From: Pleurobrachia bachei
Lineage: Eukaryota; Ctenophora; Tentaculata; Cydippida; Pleurobrachiidae
NCBI GenBank assembly: GCA_000695325.1
Contig: AVPN01001168.1
Coordinates: forward strand, 1-27,311
Direction of reading: 5' to 3'
DNA length: 27,311 bases
Each line of letters starts with the position of its first letter. Position 1 is the stretch's first letter. The notes beneath the pieces are model-generated. The model was not told where the DNA came from. It ran no database searches and worked only from the letters and a program-made list of their open reading frames with translations. Both the position numbers and the translations under genes were made by a program. Below are positions 12,701 to 22,657 of the stretch, one piece after another.

Positions 12701-13642
12701 CACAACCATCCAAACCTCGACAACTTCACTGATGTGGGACAACTTCTTCTCCCAGCTCTGGACGTTCTCCAGGAAGGGACCAACAAACCGTGACGCAGAC
12801 ATACTTTGTAGATTCATAGCGTTATCATCAAGAGACTGCATGATTTCTTCAACAGGACCCAGCACAAAACCTCGGTCCTGCCCTCCCTTGCTGTACTTGA
12901 GGACGTTAAACTTTGTGCTGTTCCAGATATCAATGATATCCTTGAGCCCGTTCTCAATGCTCAACTCCTTGACTGCGCTGGTAGTGATGTCACCTATAAC
13001 GTCACTAAAGTTATGCAGCTCCATCGCGAATAGTTGGTCGAGGGTGAAGGTATCAGGGTTCATTTCGAAGTTCTTCCCGGTCAGTTCCATGAGTTTCTTC
13101 CAGTGACGCTCCCTCAGAGCATCGTTCTTGAGATCCTGGAAGAGAGGAATGGAATCCTTGAATTCCTTCATCTTCGCTTCAAGGATGTTACAGATTCCCA
13201 TAGCTCGGATCTTCTTGGGGAACTTTCGGAGCCTTTTCAGGAATATCTCAATACCATCGGAAAGAATGGAGATGTTAAGATTGGCCCACAGCGTCTGAGA
13301 CCACTCTTCCTGGCCCTTCTTTTGGTCACTGTAGAGACTATAGATCATGTCATACCCCTGCATATCTGCCTCAAGAGACACCATATCTGGATACATGCTG
13401 ATCGGTAGCCCAAACAACTTCTCCGCGTTAGCCAGCTCCTGACGCTCGTTCTGGTATTTCTCAAACAGCTCTTTAAAGATCTTCTGCTGGTTGATACCCT
13501 TATCTAAATCATATCCCACGGCACCAGGACCCTCCATAAGGAATTTCTCCCTGAATGCTGAGAGGTCTTCCTTGAATTTGTCCACTTGGGTCAGGGTGAT
13601 CTCAGTGAACTTCTTCTTTACTGAAACCAGGGACTGGTTTAC
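3710..13642 (-). other. DNAH10: Giant terminal exon of DNAH10 (9,933 bp)
   Basis: The exon starts after the acceptor TTCTCCAG (intron base 13643) in phase 0, with residues [15 protein letters not shown]. It runs 3,311 codons, including the TAA, with no interruption. It encodes the linker, all six AAA modules, the stalk and the C-terminal domain. The five ring and stalk landmarks occur in order with no missing block, so no intron is hidden inside. Confidence 0.93.
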
Positions 13643-16600
13643 CTGGAGAAGACAGTGGTGTTAGAAACAGGGCACAAGGGTAAATTAAACTTTCTAGAAT
13701 CTAGATATAGAGCGTTTGGCACTTTCTTTGCAGAGCATGCTCGCTTTTATGAAATAAAATGAAGTTTGGTCTACACAATATACCACGTGCAATCAACTTA
13801 CCCGTCGACTCTGTTGGAAGACATGAATCCAATCATCATCGATTTTCTCGCACATGTCAAACTCTTTTTGGGGCACGTCAATGTTGTACATTTGTAGTGT
13901 TCGGTACCTGGGGGAGAGAGATAAAAATAAAGAGCTACGAGATTAATTAGTGACCACACATTTCATGAATTTGCAGCTAATTATTTGCATTATAAAGGTC
14001 AAAGGATAGTTATAACAGTAATTTGGGTATGAATGCCAGGGTTAGATCAATTACCTCTCCTTGATGTCCTTGGCTCGAGTCTCGACCTCCAGGGTGAGAT
14101 CCTGAATGTTACTAATTGTCTTCAAGACAAACTTCAGATCCTCCAAAGTATCGGGAGACCTCTCCAAATCATTCTCCAGCTGATCGATTGTGTTCTTCAA
14201 TCCCTCCAAGTTATCCCTGGCAGAGTTGTTGAGGAGCTTTCCAAGAGAGGTGACCCAAGCATTGGCGTTCTCCTGAACGCTCTCTGCAAGGGGGCCAAGA
14301 TGGAGCCGGATGAAGTCTACCTCTCGAACCATTGGCTGATTTCCAACCTGGGGGAGTAAGAGAGAGGGTTAATGATGAAGTGGGAGAGAGGATGATTAAG
14401 GAATGTTCCTTTACCCCCCACAAGGGATATAATGTTCGTTGTGTTCATGTCAGAATGAAGCATAAACAACCTCTAAAGATTCTACCCCACTATCAGCCAT
14501 GTTCTCTAACTCTAATCTAGTCATATCCCGACTAGGTTAGGGGGGTCGACTAGAGGGGTCCAAAAAGTAACTTTTTATGTACCTGTTCCTTGAGTGCACA
14601 GTAGGACTGCAACTTTTCATCATAAGACTCGCAAGAGGGCATTTTCAGGGCAAATTTCTCCATCATTATGCTCTTATCCAGCTTCCACAGAGGTCGGTAT
14701 TTCTTCCATTTGTTCAACATGTTCTTCAAACTATGGAGAGAGGGAGAGGGTAGATGTTAGAGGTTTTGAAATGGAATAGTGCCTAGTGGAAATTCCACTG
14801 TGGAATTATTCAATGAGTTGTGTGAGAGGGTGGAGATGTTGATGGAATGAGTTGCAACTTACGCTCCAAGGCTCTTGGTGATGGTTTGAGACACACTGAC
14901 ACTCAGATCGGTGATCTGGTTGACATTCTGTATGTCAGAGTGGAAACTGAACACAACCAGATCATCTTCTCTCTCTCCCTGAGGGGGCACCTCTAGACAG
15001 GTCCCTGCCATCCATCGGGTGAAGTTCCTGGTCGACTCGATACAACCTCGCACCGACTGGGAGGGAGATATAACCGTGTTAAAATTTATCGAGAGATGTT
15101 TATCTGTTATTATGTCTCCGCATCTATCACTTTCAAACTCTCCTTTAGGCCTCCCATATTTAAAAAGATAATCACCCCTCAGCCCCGTACCTGCATGAGA
15201 TGCTTGAACAACTCGTTGTACGGAGGATTGACAATAATATCCGGAGAACTCAGCATGGCATCAACACTAAACAACATCTTGGTCTGGAGCTGATTGTTGA
15301 AGTTGGTCAAGTTGGTTATCACCATCTTAGTGAGGGCATCAAACGCCCTCTTCTCCCAGTAACCGTAGTAAGATTTCAGTTTGGTTGATTTCCCGGTGTT
15401 GGTGTTGACAACAAGTCCCTCCATCTTAGTTAGAAGAGGTCCAATTGCACGGTACTTTTGGGATAGAGTCTCAACCTGGAAATTATGTAGAAACTGTTAG
15501 AGAAACCAATTACACATTTTGATATTACTGTCAGAGAAACCAATCCATTATATTAGGGGGATCTGGCTCAGTAATTGGTAAACAACGAACCGTTTTAGAT
15601 CGATGAATCTCGATGAAACGCATCCCTGGGTAGTCCTCCTTGGAGGGAGGGTGGAATCTTGAACAGATCAGCTGCTTCAATCATGGTCAGTCTGGCGTTG
15701 ATGTCATCAGCGTTCTTCTGAATCTGGTTCACCAACGACTCAAACTTGCCTGAAAAAGAAGTTCAGTAAGAATGCAATACAAACAAAACAGGTAACTATG
15801 TTGAGCTGAATTGGTATTTACCAGAAATTAGCAGTGGGACACCGATAGCAACACCGAAACTTACCAATGGCATGACTGCACCGTCCAATGAAATCAGGGA
15901 TACCAAGAGAGTTCCAGTTTAGTCGTTTATACCCGGCCCTGAGGACCCTCTGCAAATCCTTAATGTGATCATCCAGGAGCTGCATTTCAGCAGCATTTAG
16001 CAGTGCCAAGGCATCATAATATCTGGATAGCATCCTCTTCAGACCATCCACATATCTCGAGAACTTCTCCTCTTGAAGAGCAACATTCCGGGCAAGTTCA
16101 GGGACCATAAACCCGAGCTGTTCAAGGTATTTTGTCTCGGTGATGATCTCCGTTAGTTCGGGGGAGAAGTTCACGTAGTACTGGGGTGTGCTGCCTGTAG
16201 CTCCACCTACTGCTGGGATCTGATCCATTCCCGTGTGGTGGTCTGCTTCCAATTCGTAGGTAGCCGAGATACCTGGAAATATAGGTGGGGTTACTGAGTT
16301 GAACTGTCTCCCGCGTTACTGTGTTGTGGCAGTAATTTTAGGAAGGGTGATACGATAGGTGACAAGTTAAGTGAGAAATCTATTAGGGAGGGGGGCACTT
16401 AACATTTAACAATTGCAATACGTTTAGTGAGAACTGAGAACACTTACCGATTGCTAGAATTGGTTTCTTCAGGTGGGTATTGAGAGTGTTCTCAACATTT
16501 TGTAGCCAGTTCTCATACAGCTTGTCTTCAAAGGCTTTCATTTGTCGAGCTGTTTTGAGGTAGTGCTCTTTGGCGACCACACCTAGCTCTCCCTGGAGCA

Positions 16601-18884
16601 TCTCCTCAAGGGTCTTGAACCTGGGATGGGAGAGTGTGAGATAGGAGGTTAGGGACTAGGGAGAGAGGGAGGTAGGAGATACGGTGAGGGAGAATTGAGA
16701 AATAGAGGGGAGGGGCCGTTTTAATATGCTCACCTTAGCACAGTTCTCTTGTTCCTATGGAAGAGAGATCTGCTCCAGGCGATAGCTCCAGCAACAGGAG
16801 GCTGGTTCTTGTAAATGGGAGGGTTGTTGATCCCGTCCTTAAACATAGAATCCATTGTATCAACCTCCTTCATGAACTGGCTCAGAATCTCATTGAACTT
16901 CTTCATCATCTGAGAGTTGATGGCTTCCCGGGATCGGATGTGCCTGAAATTCAGGATCATATCGAATGCCCCCTCTGCAGATCTTAGCGTCTTGAAGGAG
17001 TCGTCAATAAAGTGTTTTGCCTCACTCTCAATGAGCAGCACCTCCTGATTAAACCAGTTCATAACTTGTCTCCACTGGGTCTGATTCTTGATGTTCCAAA
17101 TATCGAACTTGACTTGCTCAAATGGTTCAATAAGCCCATCTACCCTCTGTAGGACCTCCTCAATCCTCTCTGGTTCTCCTGTCACTGCCTTCAGCTCAGG
17201 TCCAAAGATGTTATAGAACTCTTCCATCACCTGGGCGATGTTATACAGATCCTGACAGATGGCACCCATGTAATCCGTTTTCTCAAACAGACGCCTTCTA
17301 TCGAACTCCCACCTAGCATCCCTGCCAGACGCCTCGATCTTCTGTCTGACATCCAGGTAAGAATTCTTCCAAGTTCGGAGCGTTGTCATGGCCTCTCCGG
17401 TTCGGAGTTTGATCGAATCGGGTGATTCCCGGAGAATTGCACGGATATTGATCACCCTGGCAACATGTTCAGAGATCTCCCATGCAATTCGCTCCATGAG
17501 CGGAACCATCCTCTCGTCCCTGTTGTAGTGACGGGATATGATCCACACCATCCTCAGAGCGTTCATCAGGGACGGAATTGTATCAATAACAACCCCAAAG
17601 TTTGAACCATGAGCAAGGTTTTTAAAGTGCCGCTCAAGGGTCGATAGGAACCGAACATTGTCCTTAGCCTCCGTGTAAAACTTGTTTAGCTCAACACGGT
17701 TGTGCTCAAAGCTGCTCAAGACGGAAACCTCAGCAACTTTGAGCACTTCCAGCATCTTCTTGACCAGAGGAAGTTCGAGCTGTTCACAGACAGCACTCAG
17801 AGCACTGCTCCTCTCCCTCCAGAAATCAATCTCAGCCAATGGACCATTTCCAACAGGAGCCTTCTTCAGCTGTTGTTCGAGACACACAGCGATAGCGTGT
17901 TCCCAACTATCCACAGCTTTCTCAAGAGTGGTTACAATCTCCATATTCCCAGCAGCTGCCTGGACATCCTCAATCACTATCTCTGGGATGTCCAGTCTGA
18001 CCTCTCCTTCAACCTGCTGGATCGTCCTGCTAATGTGAGTACAGAACTTGCTCATATTGATCAGGAACTCATCCCTCACAACACCTCGAGACATCCCCGG
18101 GTCCTCGTCCTTTCCGGCTCCGTCCTTGGGACGTTGTAGAGAGTACGTAGCCAGTAGAGGGCTGTACAGGTTCAACATCACCTGCTCTAGGATGGATAGG
18201 GGTCGGGAGTTTAGGAAACCATAGGACAGATAACTCGGGACAATATCATCAGCATGGCCCTGGGATGTTGGCACGGGGATGGGTTTAGCCGTGTTCCTCA
18301 GGAAATACATAGCAGAATCATTGATTTCTGCCTCTGTCAGCTCCCCATGCACCATGTGGAGGGTGGTGATTGTCTTCTTGATGATCTCGATCCGTTTCCC
18401 TGGTGGCGGGGGTGGGGCTTCAGGCTCAGCAGGGGGACCCTCTCCATTTTCAGGATCTGGGGTCTTGGGCTGGCTGCCAATCTCTTCTTCATCATCGAAG
18501 TTGCTGCTCGTCACCGGGGGTACCTCGACCTCAACTTCTATCTCTTCTTCTTTCTCGTAGGACTGGGGGAAGAGTGTGTTAAAATAAATGAGGGGAAATT
18601 ATTACAGGTGATTACTGAGTTGTGTTTATAGAACACTGAACACGGTCCGGAAAATTTCACGATGACATGACACGCTCAAAGATTACCGAAGTTTCACTAA
18701 CCTCGACGTAGAACACAATTGTGTTACTAGAGTCTGGATCAGAGAGATCTAGATACTTCTGTAGAGTGATGGTATGAACATACTCCTCCCTCTCTAGGAG
18801 ATCCTCAAAAAGAGCATCGTCTTCAATGTCCAGGGACAAGAAGACTTGCTTCTTCATCCAACGGACACGGTAATCGTCCGACAT
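3710..18884 (-). CDS. DNAH10: Axonemal dynein heavy chain 10 (inner arm I1/f), 11 exons, one frameshift
   Basis: Exons in transcript order are 18702-18884, 16734-18562, 16448-16620, 15865-16272, 15591-15749, 15191-15475, 14863-15056, 14583-14730, 14055-14347, 13802-13907 and 3710-13642. All introns are GT-AG and 113-235 bp. The product is about 4,569 residues if the exon 5 frameshift is discounted (human about 4,470). It is a motor of the two-headed inner-arm dynein of motile cilia. Residues about 1-1250 form the tail (exon 2 carries the DHC_N1 region), followed by the linker. AAA1 Walker [11 protein letters not shown] is near residue 1924, with Walker [13 protein letters not shown]2 GPTGGGKS is near 2207, AAA3 GETGTSKT near 2552, and AAA4 GVGGSGKQ near 2901. 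The coiled-coil stalk spans about 3170-3450. The C-terminus ends [14 protein letters not shown]. Blocks such as [20 protein letters not shown] and the N-terminus [20 protein letters not shown] favour DNAH10 over other axonemal chains. The motor and linker sit in one giant exon. Confidence 0.93.
15591..15749 (-). other. DNAH10: DNAH10 exon 5 with a one-base frameshift
   Basis: The exon is 159 nt. It enters in phase 1 (from ATT-G at 15865) and must leave in phase 0 into [14 protein letters not shown], which needs 158 nt or another length of the same remainder. Its first two thirds read [16 protein letters not shown] through DLFKIPPS in the frame of exon 4. The last third reads [17 protein letters not shown], dynein-like and in the frame of exon 6, but one base out. 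The switch lies in a G-rich run at about 15642-15651 on the plus strand. Without the shift, the upstream frame meets TAA at 15595-15597. No intron fits in the gap. Confidence 0.8.
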
Positions 18885-19036
18885 CGCTGATCAAATCAAA
18901 CCTCTCTCAGCAACTCATCCTATTAGGAACAGTTATTGTTAAATAATTGCAAGGTTACTTTGTAAAATCAAAATAACTTAAAAGTGAAGCAATAAACGAA
19001 TTTGAAATACAGTGTAAAAGAATCAATCAAAATATG

Positions 19037-19444
19037 TCAAGAACGGTTTCTCATCTCTGACTCTCTTCGTTTCAGGAGATCCCATACATCTTTCCCACTA
19101 GTTTTTTGATCAGGCAAATCTCTTACAATGTTTCCAATCAAATTAATGCCAGTATGGTGTACCAAGTGATTCTCATAGTCGTAATTAGGGCAGTTTTTCC
19201 GAACTTGATATGTCACATACTGAGAAAACTCCCGTTCACACTGTTTTGAAAACTGCAGATCGTAGTTTGGACGATGCTTAGGCTTTTCTGCCCTTCCACT
19301 GAGTGTATTCTTTGTCTTGAGAAGGTTGTATTGAGAGTAGAACGGGTGTTCTTTAGGCAGCACGTCCACAGAACCGGTGGATTTTGGACGTGGAGTCTTC
19401 AAAACAGATTTTGCATACTTTGTAAAGGCTCTCTTCTCATCCAT
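19037..19444 (-). CDS. Unrecognised 135-residue protein upstream of DNAH10
   Basis: A single-exon frame with an ATG at 19444 and TGA at 19037-19039. I do not recognise the family. The protein is basic and rich in Lys, Arg, Asn and Tyr, with a segment KEHPFYSQYNLLKTKNTL, a middle PKHRPNYDLQFSKQCEREF and a C-terminal LIGNIVRDLPDQ followed by DVWDLLKRRESEMR. It has no signal peptide or membrane helix. The composition, with scattered Tyr, Pro, His and basic residues, resembles small axonemal or microtubule-inner proteins, but that is impression only. It lies on the same strand as DNAH10, ending 152 bp before its ATG, and diverges from HIRA across 608 bp. It could be a ciliary accessory gene sharing DNAH10's regulation. 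I judge it real from its length, protein-like composition and position, not from homology. Confidence 0.6.
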   Translation of the reverse strand: MDEKRAFTKYAKSVLKTPRPKSTGSVDVLPKEHPFYSQYNLLKTKNTLSGRAEKPKHRPNYDLQFSKQCEREFSQYVTYQVRKNCPNYDYENHLVHHTGINLIGNIVRDLPDQKTSGKDVWDLLKRRESEMRNRS

Positions 19445-20052
19445 CAGGTGCAGATTGATTAAGAAGAATACATCAATATTTTAGATGCAAAGACAATGAG
19501 AACAGTGACAGAAAACAAGTTTGTGAAACGTTTTTTTAAACTTAAAACTTTTTTGAAAAGTAAAAACGCGAGCTATCGTGATCTGATCTGAACGGCGCGC
19601 CGCGTAAAATTGCATCGTGTGCGTGTTCTTTTTCGCGCGTTACACACTTTGCAGCGTAAAAACCGAGAATTGATAACTAATTTTAACTCCAGTTCACGAA
19701 ATTTCAAAACTTTTTTGGCGCCTTTTTGTAAATTTTTGGCGCTTTTGGGCGGTTCTGTAAATTGACACCCTGAACCCTCTTGTGCTCGCCAGAGACTACA
19801 TAGACGTTTCTATATGAATTAGAAACTCCGATAATTGACTTCTTTAACTAATCATCAGTTTGTTATAGTCCCAAAACAAAGATTTCGGTGTTTGCGAATT
19901 TGTGCTGTTATGAACCACCTTCGGAGTCAGCTGTCAGCGCTCAGTGCTAACTCATAACTGCTCCTAAACGCCCGTAAAACTGAAATAACGGTCTTTTAAA
20001 TTCTAATTTTAATCCCCCAGGTAGTGGATGTCTTGGAACTCGACCAGGGAAC
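19445..20052. promoter_or_regulatory. Divergent promoter region between the small gene and HIRA
   Basis: 608 bp separate two diverging start codons. The middle is rich in CG dinucleotides (around 19565-19640, including GGCGCGCC) inside otherwise AT-rich DNA, like an unmethylated promoter island. It contains three E2F-like sites at 19631-19742. Near HIRA an acceptor-like tract TTTTAATCCCCCAG ends at 20020, pointing to a 5' UTR intron or a trans-splice acceptor. Confidence 0.5.
19631..19742 (+). promoter_or_regulatory. Cluster of three E2F/DP-like motifs
   Basis: TTTCGCGC at 19631-19638, TTTGGCGC at 19714-19721 and TTTGGCGC at 19735-19742 each match the E2F consensus TTTSSCGC. The last two are 21 bp apart, about two helical turns, on the same face and strand. 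They lie 310-420 bp upstream of the HIRA ATG. Confidence 0.45.
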
Positions 20053-20108
20053 ATGAAGATAGTGAAGCCCTCCTGGGTTGCATCCACCAACCCTTTATTT
20101 TCCTGTGA
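20028..20108 (+). promoter_or_regulatory. Overlapping upstream ORF at the HIRA start
   Basis: An ATG at 20028-20030, 25 bases before the HIRA ATG and out of frame, opens a 26-codon ORF (beginning MSWNSTREHEDSEALL) that runs into the HIRA coding sequence and ends at a TGA at 20106-20108. It is present even if an intron ends at 20020. Confidence 0.4.
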
Positions 20109-22446
20109 CGTTCACCCTGATGGTAGCAAGTTTCTAACTGCTGGACAGAACGACACTAACGGTCAGATTGGCGTGTGGTATTTAGCACCAGTAGCACGGG
20201 AGAAAGTAGAACGGTCTGGGTCAACTAAAAAGATCGCCACGCTAGAAAATCACGAGGGATGTGTTAACTGTGTGAGATGGAGTAACTCTGGTAAACTGTT
20301 CGCTAGTGCCAGTGATGACAAATCAGTAATTGTGTGGACAGCAGTGCGATATGAGGGCTCTGCAACTGAATCTTACAGGTGTAAGTACACATTACGGGGT
20401 CATGGAGGTGATGTGCTTGATGTTGCATGGTCTCCTGATGACAAATATCTGGCCAGTACTAGTATTGATAACTCTGTCATAGTCTGGGATGCGAGTAACT
20501 TCCCTGAACGAGCCACCACTATCAGGGGCCACCAGGGTATGGTGAAAGGTGTGGTTTGGGATCCTATTGGGAAGTACCTGGCCACCCAATCAACTGACAG
20601 GACACTGCGTGTTTGGAGGGTGGGGGACTGGGTTGAGGAGACCAAGATATCGGACCCGTTCGTCAAGTGTGGTGGTACTACATCATTTCTCAGGATAGGG
20701 TGGTCCCCGGATGGCCAATATGTGGTGTCCTCCCACGCTATGAATAACGAGGGGCCAGTTGCTAAAATCATTGAACGGGATGAATGGAAAGCCAGGATGG
20801 ATTTTGTGGGACATAGAAGGGCAATTGAGAGTGTGAGGTTCAATCCAAACCTGTTTTATTACGATAAGATGCCGGCTTCGTGTGTTGCCATTGCAGGTAG
20901 AGATAACAGCGTCTCAGTCTGGCTGACCTGCCTGAAACGACCCCTGTTTGTCCTACATGACCTGTTCAAAAGTTCAGTTCTGGATATGTCCTGGACTCCA
21001 GATGGATATGGGTTGGTGGTGTGCTCTCATGATGGCTCTATGGCGTACCTGGGACTCAGCCCCAGAGAGTTAGGCCGGACTATGAGTCTCCAGCAGGTGG
21101 GAGCACTAAAGAGGAGTCTGTATGGGAGTCTAGAGAAGGTGAGGATTATAGAGAACCCTGATTTGGTTAGCAGTGAGGAAGATGTGGAAGAGATGGACAC
21201 AGCTGATGATCAACCACCACCACCCCCACCACCAAATGGGGTGTTTAGTAATGGTAACTTAGAGAAATTTAACAACAGATTTACCACCCCAGCATCCTCT
21301 ACAACTCCAGAACCAGCTATTTCATCCTCTCAAGGTCCTGCTACGTCCTCTGTCGCAGAGAAACAAGTGGAAACAAAGACCAAGGACGGGAAGAGAAGGA
21401 TCATGCCGGTGACACTAAAAGAAGTTACAACAAACCCTCCACCAGAACAGGTACCTCCCCCTGCTAAAAGGAGGGTTTCTATAACACCCGTCTCCAACAA
21501 AACACCGACCAACACTATTGATCTGAGGTCAACCCCTGCTAAGTTATCAACCATAATCCCTCCACTCCCCCAGGCTCCTATCCTCCCACCCACTCCATCT
21601 CGACAGTTCCTCCTATTAGGAGACACCCGGGTTGAGGTCCAAAACAAGGAGGTCAAGTTCACCGGTCCTCTAAAGACCTGGGTAGCTCCTGTAGAGGGTG
21701 CTGTTACAACACTCAGTGGGGATGGAGGAGTGGTTGCAGTGGGGTGTGAAGATGGTTCTATCTATACCTTCCACCCTAAAACAGGCCGCCTCATTCTGCC
21801 CATCCTCAATACAGGACATGCCATCACTCACTCTTGTGTGACAGGGAAACATCTAGCTGTTGTTACTAATCGACCCTCTCTCTATCTCTGGAATGTAGAA
21901 GATCCTCCCAAATGTGTTGTTAAAGATGAATCACTGGGTAGTTTTGTGTCAACTAAACGTAGTATAGTGACTCTCACAATCTCTCCTGAGGGGGATGTGA
22001 GGGTAGGATTAAGTGATTCAAGTGAGTACCAATACAGCAGGGAGTTAAGTTGTTGGGCCGTTATAGGACATACCCACCTAGATGGATCCTGGGGCAGGGA
22101 CCTGAATAATGGTAAATCTAACAACACCAAACAACCTCCTCCAAAGAGGACTTACCTTCAAACTGTCCAACAACTGCACCAGAGAATTAGGGTTGCAGAG
22201 TTGGGAGGGAGAGGGAGTGAGGGAAAGCAATGGTTAACATCCCTAGTTCGGTACCTGTCGCTAAATAAAGATGAAGAGAAGCTGAGGGAGGTACTACAGG
22301 GTGTTATTTCATCATCCAAACCATTGATACATGGTGCGGAGAGGTTGGAGTTGATGGGGTCACTTCTGAAAGTTGTTGGGTCCACCTGTCAGAGGGTCTA
22401 TTCTGAGTTCAAACAACAGTTGGATTGGGCTGCTAGTAGAGAATAG
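20053..22446 (+). CDS. HIRA: Histone chaperone HIRA, intronless
   Basis: 797 codons in one exon, from ATG to TAG. HIRA is the scaffold of the complex that deposits histone H3.3 independently of replication. The N-terminus MKIVKPSWV and roughly 340 residues of WD40 repeats form the propeller that binds UBN1. Recognisable blocks include EGCVNCVRWSNSGKLFAS, GGDVLDVAWSPDDKYLAS, VSSHAMNNEGP and VSVWLTCLKRPLFVLHDLF. A proline-rich disordered linker (DDQPPPPPPPNG near residue 390) precedes the ASF1-binding B domain KQVETKTKDGKRRIMP at about 437-452, with its key RRI core kept. The C-terminal HIRA domain (about 530-797) includes the VKDESLGSFV block and ends in the helical region that trimerises and binds CABIN1. 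At 797 residues it is shorter than the human protein (1,017), mainly in the linkers. Vertebrate HIRA has about 25 exons, so the lack of coding introns is unusual. It shares a promoter region with the small gene on the other strand. Confidence 0.95.
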   Translation: MKIVKPSWVASTNPLFSCDVHPDGSKFLTAGQNDTNGQIGVWYLAPVAREKVERSGSTKKIATLENHEGCVNCVRWSNSGKLFASASDDKSVIVWTAVRYEGSATESYRCKYTLRGHGGDVLDVAWSPDDKYLASTSIDNSVIVWDASNFPERATTIRGHQGMVKGVVWDPIGKYLATQSTDRTLRVWRVGDWVEETKISDPFVKCGGTTSFLRIGWSPDGQYVVSSHAMNNEGPVAKIIERDEWKARMDFVGHRRAIESVRFNPNLFYYDKMPASCVAIAGRDNSVSVWLTCLKRPLFVLHDLFKSSVLDMSWTPDGYGLVVCSHDGSMAYLGLSPRELGRTMSLQQVGALKRSLYGSLEKVRIIENPDLVSSEEDVEEMDTADDQPPPPPPPNGVFSNGNLEKFNNRFTTPASSTTPEPAISSSQGPATSSVAEKQVETKTKDGKRRIMPVTLKEVTTNPPPEQVPPPAKRRVSITPVSNKTPTNTIDLRSTPAKLSTIIPPLPQAPILPPTPSRQFLLLGDTRVEVQNKEVKFTGPLKTWVAPVEGAVTTLSGDGGVVAVGCEDGSIYTFHPKTGRLILPILNTGHAITHSCVTGKHLAVVTNRPSLYLWNVEDPPKCVVKDESLGSFVSTKRSIVTLTISPEGDVRVGLSDSSEYQYSRELSCWAVIGHTHLDGSWGRDLNNGKSNNTKQPPPKRTYLQTVQQLHQRIRVAELGGRGSEGKQWLTSLVRYLSLNKDEEKLREVLQGVISSSKPLIHGAERLELMGSLLKVVGSTCQRVYSEFKQQLDWAASRE

Positions 22447-22657
22447 TGTTTTATTATATTTGACCATTATGTTGTGATATACAATGCTTTTTATTCTTTG
22501 AGATCTAGTGCTTCTTTTTTACTCGTGTTGTACCCCTCCCTGCCTTGCTCGACCCAGTTTCAAGAAGGGTTTGAACAAAACAGCCGCTCGTCCCCACTTG
22601 GTGACCGATATGATACTAACACCGTCCCCTATTTTAGTAAGAAATAAGAATACACAA
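22447..22657. other. HIRA 3' flank
   Basis: The HIRA 3' UTR and the gap before Unkempt lie here. No canonical AATAAA on the plus strand was seen downstream of the TAG. The sequence just after the stop is T-rich (TTTTATTATATT), which may serve as the cleavage region. Confidence 0.35.

Noticed and set aside
15591-15749. A tiny or non-canonical intron explaining the DNAH10 exon 5 frame change
   Set aside because: The two frames abut within about ten bases, leaving no room for any intron, and no GT-AG or GC-AG pair exists there.
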